Shown: positions 1-10,300 of the stretch, in pieces
Layout of the letters: every line of letters begins with the position of its first letter
Numbering within the stretch: the stretch's first letter is position 1
From: an uncultured Opitutales bacterium
Lineage (GTDB): Bacteria > Verrucomicrobiota > Verrucomicrobiia > Opitutales > Intestinicryptomonadaceae
Direction: 5' to 3'
DNA length: 64,000 nt
Assembly (NCBI GenBank): GCA_934613645.1
Contig: CAKTTC010000005.1
Coordinates: 1-64,000, forward strand
Position numbers and translations under genes: made by a program
Notes under the pieces: generated by a model
Databases searched by the model: none
Seen by the model: the letters and a program-made list of their open reading frames with translations, nothing else
Told to the model about the DNA's origin: nothing

Positions 1-125
1 AACTTTTTTGAAAAAATTTTCACACCTCCCCCCAAATCCCCTATTCCACTGACCCCTAACGCAAATATTTTTCGGGAGAAATTTTCTCACACACATAAAA
101 TCCACCGCCAAAAATGACAAAACTT

Positions 126-168
126 AAAAAAAATACGCCGCTTTTTGCGAAAAATTGCGGCGTTTTTT
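126..168. terminator. Bidirectional intrinsic terminator
   Basis: A 7-bp stem (ACGCCGC / GCGGCGT) closes an A/T-rich loop. It is followed by a T-run on the plus strand and, read on the minus strand, by a run of T as well. It lies just beyond the stop of the minus-strand gene ending at 203, so it most likely ends that operon. Confidence 0.6.
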
Positions 169-202
169 GAAAATTCTGCTGAAAATATTTCGAAAAAATT
201 TT

Positions 203-1444
203 TTATTTTTCCCTTTTTTCGGGTTCGTTTTTGCAGTTTTTTCCGCCAAAAACCTCGGCACAGGCATTCAAATAGCCGTATCCGAACTCTTCGTCGGGCA
301 TAAGATAGCTGCCTTCCGTCCACTCATTCCACGAATTTATGGTAATGAGCCTGTTTTTACAGTTCTTCACAGTCCACTCTTTGGCGGCAATCAACGCCCT
401 CTTGAACGATACGGGATTTGAACCGTATATCACGGGCGTAAAAACGTCTTTCGGGAAGCGCGAATTGGTGTCCCAGCCCACTGTTACGTTGGGATAGAAG
501 TTGCCGCCTGTCTCGTCGCGCACGTCGTTCCAAATTTTTTGCGCCATATCGAACCACTGTTCGTAGGTGAGTTTGTTTTTCTGCATAGTTTTCCACGTCC
601 TGAAATTCCAGTTATAGGCGGTAATCGAGGTTATTCCGAAATATTCCATAGCCGCCTTTTCGCCCGAAATTCCCGCCGACTTCACTTCCGCGGGGACGTA
701 GTTGAAAAGCATCAAATGCACGCCCGCGAACCCCGCGTCTTTGCAGGCTTTGTCGAGTTTTGCAATGCAGCGTTTTGCGACTTCCTCGCCACCGACTCCG
801 TCCACGAACGTTTTGAATTCGTAGACGGCGAACACCGGTTTGCCGTCTATCAAATAATGATTTGGCTGCTTAAAATACGATACAAAACGGGGAATCAAAA
901 CATCGCAGAATTCGCCCTCCGAAACGTCGGCACGCCAGATTATTTTGTTCTTTTCCGACAGCGGCATTTTGTTGTTCCAAAGCCCCTTGACGTGGTGGTT
1001 TGCCCACATCAGGAAAAACTTCATTCTTTGCGAATTGGGCGCTTTCAGAAAGCCTTTGTTTAGGGCGTCTTCAAGGAACGGACGCCCGCCATACCAATAC
1101 CAATCGTAGATAAAAACGTTGACGCCCGCAGCGAGCGCGGCGTCGATTTGGCGCGCCACCTCCGCGGAGTCGTCGTCGCGGACATAGCCCCAGAGAGGCT
1201 TGCGCGGCTCGTTGTGCCCGTCGAATTTCGGAGCGGCCTCGTAGACGTTCTGCCATTCGCCGTTGCCGTGGTCGAAAATTCCAAGCTCCTTCCAGCGCGG
1301 GTCGTTCTGATACGCGGGCCAGATTATCGCCGCAACATCTACCTCCGCCCCGGTGTTTGAGTGCCATTTCGGCGTCTGCGCCGCCGCGTTAGCCGCCGCG
1401 GCAACCACCGAGAGCATTACAATAAACGAAAATATTTTGCGCAT
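203..1444 (-). CDS. Exported WbsX-like (GH99-like) protein
   Basis: 413 aa with a signal peptide (MRKIF followed by a hydrophobic stretch ending ANAAAQ), so periplasmic or outer-membrane facing. The mature part has the hallmarks of the glycosyltransferase WbsX / GH99-like family: an early EWQNVYEA segment, then a GH-x-EPR motif, YDWYWYGGRPFLE around residue 115, FFLMWANHH, and a C-terminal WNEWTEG. WbsX domains are usually attached to O-antigen enzymes; stand-alone exported versions in Verrucomicrobia and Bacteroidetes are thought to act on glycans, but the substrate is not shown here. It is a paralogue of the next gene upstream (1469-2752), 24 bp away on the same strand, so the pair is a tandem duplication inside one operon. 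Function on sugar is inferred. Confidence 0.8.
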   Translation of the reverse strand: MRKIFSFIVMLSVVAAAANAAAQTPKWHSNTGAEVDVAAIIWPAYQNDPRWKELGIFDHGNGEWQNVYEAAPKFDGHNEPRKPLWGYVRDDDSAEVARQIDAALAAGVNVFIYDWYWYGGRPFLEDALNKGFLKAPNSQRMKFFLMWANHHVKGLWNNKMPLSEKNKIIWRADVSEGEFCDVLIPRFVSYFKQPNHYLIDGKPVFAVYEFKTFVDGVGGEEVAKRCIAKLDKACKDAGFAGVHLMLFNYVPAEVKSAGISGEKAAMEYFGITSITAYNWNFRTWKTMQKNKLTYEQWFDMAQKIWNDVRDETGGNFYPNVTVGWDTNSRFPKDVFTPVIYGSNPVSFKRALIAAKEWTVKNCKNRLITINSWNEWTEGSYLMPDEEFGYGYLNACAEVFGGKNCKNEPEKREK

Positions 1445-1468
1445 ATTTTTGTCTTTATTTGATATTTT

Positions 1469-2752
1469 TTATTTTTCAGAATCCGCGCTCTCTGCGGCTT
1501 CTTTCAGAACCTTTGCGGTTTCGTTCAGATACCCGTAGCCGAATTTTTTATCGGGCATTAAATACCCGCCCTCTGTCCATTCGTTCCAAGCGTTGATTAG
1601 CACGAAGCGCGGGAAGTCGGGATTGTTTTTCGCAGTCCAGTCGAGAGCCTCGCGCAAAAACTTTCCGTAAAGTTCGGGCGATTTCCCCGTCGTGATTTTT
1701 GTTGTTTTCGAAAGCGGATAGCGCGCGTTGTTGTCCCAGCCGATTGTCACGTTTGCAAGCAGCGGAACGCCTATTTTTGCGGCGGTTTCGTCGAAGTTTG
1801 CGAGAGCCTCCCTGCCGTATTTTTCGTATTCTATGTTGTCCTTGGAGCGGTATGTGTTGAATGTTTCCACAACAAGCGACTCCCAGTTGTAGCACGTTGC
1901 CGAATCGACGCCCAGATACTTGTGGAACGACGCCCACGAGGGCTTTCCGCCGTCGCCTTTAACCGCAAAAGGTTTCTGCCACGGGTAGAACGCAATCTGC
2001 AAATGCACGCCCGCAAAACCCGCCTTTTTGGCCTCCGCGCGGAAATACTCGAGCGCCTTTTTCGCGTTTTCGACTCCGCCGATGCCCTTTACAAACCCGT
2101 TTACAAGATAAATCATAAACACGGGCTTGCCGTCTATCTTGTAGTAGTTGGGCTTTTTGAAATACTCAATCCAGCGGGGAACTAAAACTTTTGTGAATTC
2201 GTTGTAATCTACGTCCGCCTTCCAAATGGGATTCGACCAATCGTCTTTGGCGATTTTGTTGTTCCAAAGATTCGTAACGCCGTGGTTTGCCCACATCAGA
2301 TAAAAATGCATGCGCGCGTTGTTGGGGGCCTTCAGGAAGCCGTTGTTGAGGGCGTTTTCAAGGAACGGACGCCCGCAATACCAATACCAGTCATACATAA
2401 ACACGTTTATGCCCGCGGCCAAAGCGGCGTCAATCTGGCGCGATACCTCAGCGGGGTCGTCGTCGTGCCCGTAGCCCCAGTATGGAACCATAGGCTGGTA
2501 ATGGCCCTCGAAGCGCGGCTTGCCCTCGTAGACGTTTTGCCACTCGCCGCAGCCGTGGTCGAAAATTCCCAGCTCCTTCCAGCGCGGTTCGTTTTGATAC
2601 GCAGGCCAAATTACAGCCGCGGCGTCGATTTTCGCGCCCGTGTTCGAAACCATTTTACGCGAATCGGCGACCCCGCCCGCTCCCGCGCTTCCCGATGAAG
2701 CGCAGCCCGCCAAGAACGCGGCGACCGCCGCAAATAGTAGTATTTTTTTCAT
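1469..2752 (-). CDS. WbsX-like (GH99-like) lipoprotein
   Basis: 427 aa, paralogue of the gene at 203-1444. The N-terminus has a lipobox (FLAGC, Cys about residue 17) followed by a Ser/Gly/Ala-rich linker, so it should be a lipoprotein. Family motifs are EWQNVYEG, FEGHYQP, YDWYWYCGRPFLE, HFYLMWANHG and a C-terminal NAWNEWTEG. It carries an insert around residues 265-310 absent from its neighbour. It lies 13 bp downstream of the GH78-like gene, which suggests co-transcription from upstream of 5177 or 7138. The membrane-anchored and soluble paralogues probably act on the same polysaccharide; this is inference. Confidence 0.8.
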   Translation of the reverse strand: MKKILLFAAVAAFLAGCASSGSAGAGGVADSRKMVSNTGAKIDAAAVIWPAYQNEPRWKELGIFDHGCGEWQNVYEGKPRFEGHYQPMVPYWGYGHDDDPAEVSRQIDAALAAGINVFMYDWYWYCGRPFLENALNNGFLKAPNNARMHFYLMWANHGVTNLWNNKIAKDDWSNPIWKADVDYNEFTKVLVPRWIEYFKKPNYYKIDGKPVFMIYLVNGFVKGIGGVENAKKALEYFRAEAKKAGFAGVHLQIAFYPWQKPFAVKGDGGKPSWASFHKYLGVDSATCYNWESLVVETFNTYRSKDNIEYEKYGREALANFDETAAKIGVPLLANVTIGWDNNARYPLSKTTKITTGKSPELYGKFLREALDWTAKNNPDFPRFVLINAWNEWTEGGYLMPDKKFGYGYLNETAKVLKEAAESADSEK

Positions 2753-2765
2753 TCTGTCTATCTTT

Positions 2766-5177
2766 CTATTTTATTTCGAAATTCTGTTTGCCCGAAACAA
2801 GCCCGCGCGTTTGCCCGCGCCAGACGAATTCGCCCGAAACGCCTTGCGGCAGCTCTATTTCCGCCGAAAGCCCGCCGCCCGCAATCCGCCTGAAATGAAC
2901 CCTTATAAGATTTCCTCCCCTGCCTACGGGAACGGCTGCGCGCACGAACTCAAGCCCGCCCAAATGCGGGGCGATGCGCACCGTTTTGAACCCTGCCGAT
3001 GTCGGCTTTACGCCCGCAACCAAAGACAGAAATTCGTAAATCGGGCTTGCGCTCCATGCGTGGCAGTCGCTGCGCGACGGCTCTGGAGACTCGGCAAAAG
3101 TGGTCAACCCGAGCTTGAGCATATCCCGCCACGGTTTGAGCATATTCAGGAAATCTCCGCCGCGTCCGACCTTTTCGGCGGCGGCGAACAGGTAGAATTT
3201 GTAGTAGAACGTTGCCTCAAGCATATCGTCGGGCGAGTGCGCCGAATACGAATCCCTCGCTTCCGACAAAATTTTTTCGAACACCCGCGCCTGTTTTTCG
3301 GCGGGAATTGCGTCGGTCAAAATCCCCATTATGTTTGCGTGCTGGCTGAATTTTTCAAGCCCCGCGGCGTCCGTAAGCAGCCCGCGCGACGCGTTCCAAC
3401 AGTGCTTGTAGACGGCCTCCTTGACCGACTTCGAAAGGGCTTCGTAGCGCGGAGCGTTGTATTCGCGTCCGTGGGCGCGCATGAGTTTTGCGGCGTCGTC
3501 AAGAGCATTTGCAAAATGGAGCGAAACCGCCGCCGAACCCGACTTTTCGCTCTCGGGCGGCACGCCCAAAGGCCAGTCTTTTACCCAGTCGAGAAAATAC
3601 CAATACGGCTGATTAGACTTGAGCATTCCCGTGCACGAATCGACCCTGCCCGCGAAATAATTGACCACACCCTCTATTGCATCGAGGTTTTCGCGCACAA
3701 ATGCGGCGTCGGCGCAGTGCAGGTCGTAATCTGCCACCATATTAACCCAGAAGAGGCTAAACGGCGGAATGAACTGCGTGAAAGTCGAGGGATAGCGCGA
3801 CTGCGTTATGCCCTCGTCTTGGCGCGAATATCTGAACATTTTTATAGCCTTTTTCATCAGCCGCGAATCGCCCGAAACGTAGAGCGAAACCAACGCCTGA
3901 ATGCGGGTGTCGCCGATATACTGAAGACGTTCGTAGAACGGGCAGTCGAAATACGAATCAACCGCGCACAGGCGCGCGGTGCGCCAAGCCGTCCTCCAGA
4001 TGTCGGCGAGCGACTTGTCGGACGAATCGAACTCCGCCGCTTCGAAGAACGGATACCCCGTTGACATTCCGCGGAAATCCTCCAAAACAAGCGGCTCCGA
4101 CGACGTTTTTATGTCGAACTGCACATACCTGAAACTGCGGAAATTGTTCGATTCGAAAACGAATTTTCCGCCGTCCGGATAATACCTGTCAACAATCGGC
4201 GTAAACGGAACTTTTCCGTCAATCTCGTTTCTGTTCCCCTTTGTTTTCCCGTCGGACTCCCCGAAGCTTTCGCAGTATGAAAGCGCGATTTCCGCGCCCT
4301 TTCCCCCGCGCGTTGCAAGCGACATATACGCGTTCGTCAAAACGCCCGCATCTACAACAATTCTACACTCGGTATTTGCGGGAATTTGCAGGGCTTTGCC
4401 CTTGATGAATTCGGCGGACTCAATTTTTCCGCCGCGCAGCCCTTCGATTTTCCTGACACATTGCGCCCTAAACGGCGTTTCTGCGGCGGGAGGAATCTCG
4501 CGCGGGGCAAGCAGCAGTTTTACCTGCCCGTAAATGCGGCTATTTCTGGGGCGGAAAACGTCTACCGCCCTGCCCCACGAAGAATCGTCGTAGTCGGCTT
4601 TGGCGAAGTTTTTCGGGGCTTTGTCGGCATGGACAATTTCCGCGCCGCCGCCGTAAAACATACCCTTTGCAAAAACGGTTGATTTGTCTTTCGCGGCTTT
4701 CCACTGCCCGTTTACAGTGTCCAAAAACGCGTATTCGGGATTGTCCGCCTGAACCCAAAGCGAAACTTTTTGCGACGTAAACGCGACGGGCTTGAATTCG
4801 CCCATGCTCCACGCCGCGGCTGCTATGATATTTTCTCCTTTTTTTAAATACGGAGCAATATTTATCGTGTCAAAATAATACCTCTTAAAATCCCCCGTAT
4901 CCGACCCGCGCCCTACGAACCTTCCGTTTACATACAGCCTGTATTTGCAGTCGGCGGTTATGTTGATTCGCAGTTTTTCGGGAACTGAATCAAGCGCGAA
5001 TTTTTTCCTAAAACACACAACCGCATTTTGCAAATCGATATCATTTGCAGAAACGAAAGCCGCGCGGTAAAAACCGTTTTTGTCCAACGCAAATTCGGGT
5101 TTCAGAAGCTCCTTGTTTGCGTTCGCCGACAGGCAGGCAACAAACAAAGAATATCCCCAGCATAACAACTTTTTCAT
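2766..5177 (-). CDS. Exported alpha-L-rhamnosidase-like glycosidase (GH78-like)
   Basis: About 803 aa. The ATG at 5177 is chosen because it begins a good signal peptide (MKKLLCWGYSLFVACLSANA); an in-frame ATG at 5231 would add an implausible Arg-rich leader. Residues about 25-330 look like the beta-sandwich domains of GH78 (LYVNGRFVGRGSD). The catalytic (alpha/alpha)6 barrel follows with DCPFYERLQYIGDTRIQ, the counterpart of the general-acid region DCPxRxE..GWTGD, and later WKDWPLGVPPES and WSASPIYEFLS. Family members release rhamnose or related terminal sugars from plant or microbial glycans. Specificity cannot be read from the sequence. Confidence 0.8.
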   Translation of the reverse strand: MKKLLCWGYSLFVACLSANANKELLKPEFALDKNGFYRAAFVSANDIDLQNAVVCFRKKFALDSVPEKLRINITADCKYRLYVNGRFVGRGSDTGDFKRYYFDTINIAPYLKKGENIIAAAAWSMGEFKPVAFTSQKVSLWVQADNPEYAFLDTVNGQWKAAKDKSTVFAKGMFYGGGAEIVHADKAPKNFAKADYDDSSWGRAVDVFRPRNSRIYGQVKLLLAPREIPPAAETPFRAQCVRKIEGLRGGKIESAEFIKGKALQIPANTECRIVVDAGVLTNAYMSLATRGGKGAEIALSYCESFGESDGKTKGNRNEIDGKVPFTPIVDRYYPDGGKFVFESNNFRSFRYVQFDIKTSSEPLVLEDFRGMSTGYPFFEAAEFDSSDKSLADIWRTAWRTARLCAVDSYFDCPFYERLQYIGDTRIQALVSLYVSGDSRLMKKAIKMFRYSRQDEGITQSRYPSTFTQFIPPFSLFWVNMVADYDLHCADAAFVRENLDAIEGVVNYFAGRVDSCTGMLKSNQPYWYFLDWVKDWPLGVPPESEKSGSAAVSLHFANALDDAAKLMRAHGREYNAPRYEALSKSVKEAVYKHCWNASRGLLTDAAGLEKFSQHANIMGILTDAIPAEKQARVFEKILSEARDSYSAHSPDDMLEATFYYKFYLFAAAEKVGRGGDFLNMLKPWRDMLKLGLTTFAESPEPSRSDCHAWSASPIYEFLSLVAGVKPTSAGFKTVRIAPHLGGLEFVRAAVPVGRGGNLIRVHFRRIAGGGLSAEIELPQGVSGEFVWRGQTRGLVSGKQNFEIK

Positions 5178-5286
5178 ACAAAAAGCAGTATGTCCACCGA
5201 GCCCCCACAACGTCAAGACTTTTCGGCGCAAAACTCTATTTTAAATGCAAAATGCACGCGTTGCCGGTTTTTCACACAACCCGCAT

Positions 5287-5319
5287 AAAAAAAGCGCGAA
5301 CCGCACAAGCGATTCGCGC
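5287..5319 (-). terminator. Intrinsic terminator
   Basis: Read on the minus strand, an 11-bp stem starting GCGCGAATCGC with a 4-base loop is followed by seven T. It lies 17 bp past the stop of the gene at 5336-7138, so that gene may be transcribed separately from the three genes further downstream. Confidence 0.75.
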
Positions 5320-5335
5320 CGCAGAGAAAAGCTTA

Positions 5336-7138
5336 TTAGAACAGGCCGAAAAACCAACTCGATTTCTTTGCGATAAACTCGTATGCCATCGGGCGAACCG
5401 TTTTTCCGCGGTAGGAGAAGTCTTTGTCGGAATAGTTGCTGACAATTTCGTCGCCGTTTGAATAGCGGGTTACGAAAACGTCTTTTGCAATTTCGTTGTG
5501 CGAGTCCATAAATTCAAGCTGCAGGTGTTTGAGCTTTGAAAATTCGTCCCACGATTTCTTGATTGCCTCGCCGCTTTGTTCGAACTCCTCCTGAGTCTGG
5601 CAGCGCAAATCGGTATCTCCCATCCAATTTGAGCCCTTTCTGAACGCCGAGTGGTAGTAGAACATCGGGCGCCCGCCGAACTCCACAAGCTTCAAACGCG
5701 TTTTGGCGTCCTTGATAATGTAGTTTGTGGTTTCCGCGGAGGGGTTGCTGAGAATTATGCCGTTGTAGACAATCTGCCAAAGCGGGGTTATTCTGTCGAC
5801 CGCCTTGGGGTGCTTCTTCATCAGATTGAACGAAACATACAGCGCGTAGTCGAGATTTCCCGCGATGTAGTCGAACCCGCCTTCCGAAGCCGCGCCGCCG
5901 AATTTTTCGCCCGCGAACTTCATTATGTTGTTCATATACTCGGCAAACTGCCTGCGGTTTGTGGGATGCTTTTGGTCGAAACAGTTGCGCGGGGGAACGC
6001 AGGAGATAACGTCGATGTAGTGCAAGCCCTCAAAGCCCAACTCGCGCACGCGCGTCAAATCGGGCTGCGCATAAATATCCCAAGAAACCTGCGCGCACAT
6101 ATTATACATTCTGCCGCCGCCCCAGCTTGCGTTTTTCTGGCGCGAACCGTCGAAGTTCTTGGCTACGATGTTTTCGGAAAACGTGTCGGCAATGTTGTAG
6201 CAGTCGGTGCTGTTTGTGTGGCAGACAATCTGATAGCCCATATCCTGCGCCTTTTTGATGAGCGCGCGCAGCTTCGCCTCGCCGCCGAGCGTAGGCTCTA
6301 CGGGGAACATCTGCGGATAGCGTCCGTCGTGCCCGCCTACGTTCCAGCCAACCAAGCAGAATTCCGCCTTTTCCACTCCCTTTGCCTTGAGCATATCCAT
6401 AATCTCGCCGACTCTGTCGAAAGTAACGTATGGGGTGACCTTCGGCTCGTTTGCGAGCGTCTGCTCTTCTACGGGCGAGGGAACGGGCTTCCACGCCTGA
6501 CGCACGCGGATTTCGGGCGCGGCGGCGGCGTATTCCAGATAGGGATTGTTCTTCATTCTCTCCCGAATCGGGCGGACAGTCCCCGATTCAAGCTGAAACT
6601 GCCTGTATTTGCGCGCCATGCCCGAATAGTCGGCATCGTCGCCCGTGAGCGTGTAGAAATCTACAACAATGTCCTCGTAGGGAGTGTATCCCATTTTTTC
6701 GATTTCATAACGCTGGTAGATTTCGTAGTTGCCCTTCTTTGCCTCTACAATAGTGGAATACTCATACTTCAAGCCTTTCGCGATTGCCGCAACCGTTTTT
6801 TTGTCGGTCTTGAAGCCGAAAAGCGGCATAACCTGCTTGCCCTGAACCATTTTGTCGTCATCCAAGCGGAAAGTGCCCATCGCGCCGGTCGAAAATACCC
6901 AGTAGCCCGCATCGCCCTTTTTGGCTTTGGCGAATTCGTGGACAACATCGATATACTTGCAGTCGAACGGAATGTCGCGCATGGGAATTTCCAGACGCTC
7001 CGCGCCGTCGGCGGTTTTCCGCAGCGCGACAGTCTTGACAGTCTTCGCCCCGCCTTTGGAGACAAACCGCAGCTCCGCGTTGTCGGCAAAAACCGACACC
7101 GCAAACGCGGCCAGTATTGCAATAAGTGTCTTTTTCAT
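5336..7138 (-). CDS. Exported TIM-barrel glycosidase-like protein (DUF5696-like)
   Basis: 600 aa from the ATG at 7138, preceded by a GGAAGGA ribosome-binding site 7-13 bases upstream and starting a clear signal peptide (MKKTLIAILAAFAVSVFA). The N-terminal third is beta-rich. The rest looks like a TIM barrel with segments AEFCLVGWNVGGHDGRYPQ, YQIVCHTNSTD, GLHYIDVISCVPPR and ASEGGFDYIAGNLDY, reminiscent of DUF5696 / GH101-type barrels. It is a clear paralogue of the gene at 38110-39921 (shared YRxxQLExGxVxPxRER, GLHYIDV / VLHIDV, WQIxYxGIIxSNP). The enzymatic role is inferred from the sugar-degradation neighbourhood; I do not recognise a characterised homologue. Confidence 0.6.
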   Translation of the reverse strand: MKKTLIAILAAFAVSVFADNAELRFVSKGGAKTVKTVALRKTADGAERLEIPMRDIPFDCKYIDVVHEFAKAKKGDAGYWVFSTGAMGTFRLDDDKMVQGKQVMPLFGFKTDKKTVAAIAKGLKYEYSTIVEAKKGNYEIYQRYEIEKMGYTPYEDIVVDFYTLTGDDADYSGMARKYRQFQLESGTVRPIRERMKNNPYLEYAAAAPEIRVRQAWKPVPSPVEEQTLANEPKVTPYVTFDRVGEIMDMLKAKGVEKAEFCLVGWNVGGHDGRYPQMFPVEPTLGGEAKLRALIKKAQDMGYQIVCHTNSTDCYNIADTFSENIVAKNFDGSRQKNASWGGGRMYNMCAQVSWDIYAQPDLTRVRELGFEGLHYIDVISCVPPRNCFDQKHPTNRRQFAEYMNNIMKFAGEKFGGAASEGGFDYIAGNLDYALYVSFNLMKKHPKAVDRITPLWQIVYNGIILSNPSAETTNYIIKDAKTRLKLVEFGGRPMFYYHSAFRKGSNWMGDTDLRCQTQEEFEQSGEAIKKSWDEFSKLKHLQLEFMDSHNEIAKDVFVTRYSNGDEIVSNYSDKDFSYRGKTVRPMAYEFIAKKSSWFFGLF

Positions 7139-7361
7139 AAAATTTCTTCCTTCCATAAAGTTGAACGATTATAAAAAAGGCGCGGACTGTCCAGCAAAAA
7201 AGCCCGCCGCAAAACGAAAAAGCTTGAACCCTCGCCGGCGTCCGTTAAATTTCCGTAAATATAATTTGCGCGCGTTGTTTGCGCGGAAATTGAATACATT
7301 CGGGGAACTTTTGCGCGCGCCTCGGAGTTCAGAACCTTTACAAAAAAACGGGAAATAATAT

Positions 7362-10300
7362 ATGAGACTAAAAACACTACCGCAACTTCTTGCAATTATC
7401 GCGGCATCGACCTCGGTTTTTGCCGACGCGAAAATCGACGACTGGCAGAACGAAAGCGTCTTCGCCGTAAACAAACTGCCCGCCGCCGCCACAATAAAAA
7501 TGCACGATTCCCAAGCCGACGCGCTCGCGCAGGCGGAATCGACTGCGTTCGAGCTGCCGCTCGACGGCGAATGGAAGTTCAAGTTTGCGGGCACGCCCTC
7601 GGCTCTTCCCGAAAAATTCCACTCCCCCACGTTTAACACCTCCGATTGGGACACAATCAGAGTGCCCTCCAACTGGGAACTTTCGGGCTACGGCACGGCT
7701 CTTTACACAAATATACGCTATCCGTTTCAGTGGAATAATTTTCCGCGCGTTATGGACACCCCGTCCGACCCGCGCTTTACGAACTACCCCGAACAGCAGC
7801 GCAACCCCTCGGGCGCATATGTGCGCCATTTCCGCCTGCCGTCTTCGTGGGAAAACTCGCGCGTGGTTCTGCATTTCGACGGCGTTGCAAGCGCGTTCTA
7901 TGTTTGGATAAACGGGAGGGAAGCGGGCTATTCGGAAGACAGCCGCCTGCCCTCCGAATTCGACATCACGCGGTTTCTGAAAAGCGGCACAAACACAATC
8001 GCCGTAAAAGTGCTTAAATACAGCGACGGCTCTTTCTTCGAAGATCAGGACTTCTGGAGACTCTCGGGCATCTTCCGCCCCGTGTTCCTGAAAAAACTCC
8101 CCGCCGTTGCGCTTGTGGACATCTTCAACAAAACGCCGCTTTCCGACAACTACACTTCGGCGCAGCTGCTGACTTCGCTCGACTTGGCAAACACCTCCAA
8201 AACCGAGCAAACGGCAACCGTTCTCGGCAAACTCATCACGCCCGACGGCAACGTAGCCGCAGTCGCAAAATCGGAGCTGAAACTTCAACAGGGACAGGCG
8301 GCAAAGTGCCAATGGAAGTTCCCCAAAATTGAAAACGCGCGCCTTTGGAGCGCGGAAGACCCGCAACTTTACAAACTGCTTGTGGAAATAAAACAGCCCG
8401 ACGCCGAAACGTCATACGCGTGCTTCAACGTGGGCTTCAGAAGCGTGGAACGCCGCGGCGGCAAAATACTTGTAAACGGCAAACCCGTTCTCTTCAAGGG
8501 CGTCAACCGCCACGAGCACGACCCGCGCCTCGGGCAGGCAATTACGAAGGAAATCACCCTGCGCGACCTGACCGAAATGAAAAAATACAACATCAACGCC
8601 GTCCGCACCTCGCACTACCCCAACGCGCCGCACTTCTACGACCTCTGCGACAAACTCGGCTTCTACGTCATGGACGAAGCCAACATTGAAGCCCACGAGC
8701 TCGACAAACTCAACGCGCAAAACCACCCCGCAAACTTGAAGTCGTGGCAGCCCGCAATGATTTCGCGCATAATGAATATGGTGCGCCGCGACAAAAACCA
8801 CCCCAGCATTGTATTCTGGTCGCTCGGCAACGAAACAAAAGACGGCGAAGCCTTCGCCCGCGCCGCCGACAAAATCCGCGAATACGACCCCTCGCGCCCG
8901 ATACATTTCGATAGAAACTACGCCCAAACCTACATCGACGTGTTCTCCCAAATGTATGCAACCCCCGAAAGCATTCTCAACCAGTTTGCCCGCAACGACA
9001 AAAAAATACCCGAACTCCAAATCCCCGCAATCATCTGCGAATACGCCCACGCAATGGGCAACAGCGGCGGCGCGCTCAAACGCTACTGGGACTTGGTGAA
9101 AGCCCACCCGCGCTTTCAGGGCGGCTTTGTCTGGGACTGGAAAGATCAGGGAATTTCCGCTCCCCAAGAGCCTAAAATTCTCCTCAAAGACTCCGCAAAC
9201 CCGCGCCGCAGCATAGCGGTTTTCCCCGACGTTTCGCGCTCCAAGGCTTTGGAATGCGCGTCGATTGTGGCAACGCCCTCGGTGTTCGAACGCCCGAGCG
9301 ACTCTTTCACAATCGTCGTAAAAACCGCGCGCGAAGGCTTCAAAAACAAGATTCGGCAGAAAACCTCCGACCGCCCGCGCAAGAAAGACCCCGTTCTCTA
9401 CCGCGCGCGCGACACCGAAGTAATAGCCGAAACCGCGGGCGTGTTCTCGCTGAAATTCCTCGACAACAAAAAACGCCTTTCGTTCTCGGTCTGGAACGGA
9501 TTTGCGTGGGAACACATCGAAGCCGCCGTCAAAAATCCCTATTCGATAGCCGCAGCGGCGGGCAACGGCGGGCTAAAACTTTTCGTCAACGGCCGCCTTG
9601 TTGCCGAAGGACAGTCGGCGGCGGGCTCGTTCCGCTCCGAAGCCCCGCTTGTTCTGGCGTCGAAATACCGCCAAAACGACAGATTTATCACACTCTTCGA
9701 CGGCGCAATTGAAAGCGTTGAAGTCTACGACAAATACATTGTAAACGAGCCGTTTATTGTGCCCTCAAGAATCAAGCCCGTCTGCGCCATAAACTGCACG
9801 GAGTTCGAACAGGAAAAACCGCGCGGCGATTTCTTCGCCTACGGCGGCGACTTCGGCGACTACCCGAACGACCGCGCCTTCTGCATCAACGGCATTGTCC
9901 AGCCCGACTGGACGCCCTCTCCGCAGACGGCGGAACTCGCCAAGTTGCACCAGAACATCTCCACAAAACTCGTTTCGCACGCAAACAACATCGCGCTGCT
10001 TGAAGTGGCGTCGAAAAACTTCTTCGCGCCGTTTAAAAACGTGAAAATGCGCTGGAACTTGGAGGCTGACGGCGCAGTGTTCAAGTCGGACGAAACGCTC
10101 ATCGACGTTCTCAAGCCTCAGGAAAAATCGAACTTCATCGTCGAAACGTCCTCAGAAAAACCAGTCTCGGGCGAAGTGTTCCTGAACGTGGAATACGTCC
10201 TCACGCAGGATACCTCCAACGGCTACAAAGCGGGCGACGTTATCGCTTGGGAGCAGCTGAAAATTTCGGGCGAATACGCGCCGAAACAAGTCGCCGCAAA

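Noticed and set aside
2640..4064. Long plus-strand open frame (474 codons) opposite the GH78-like gene
   Set aside because: It is the antisense of a clear GH78-like protein. The product is Arg/Cys/His-rich without domains, and such shadows are common in this codon-biased sequence.
5651..7174. 507-codon plus-strand open frame
   Set aside because: Antisense to the exported TIM-barrel gene, which has a signal peptide, a ribosome-binding site and a paralogue at 38 kb.
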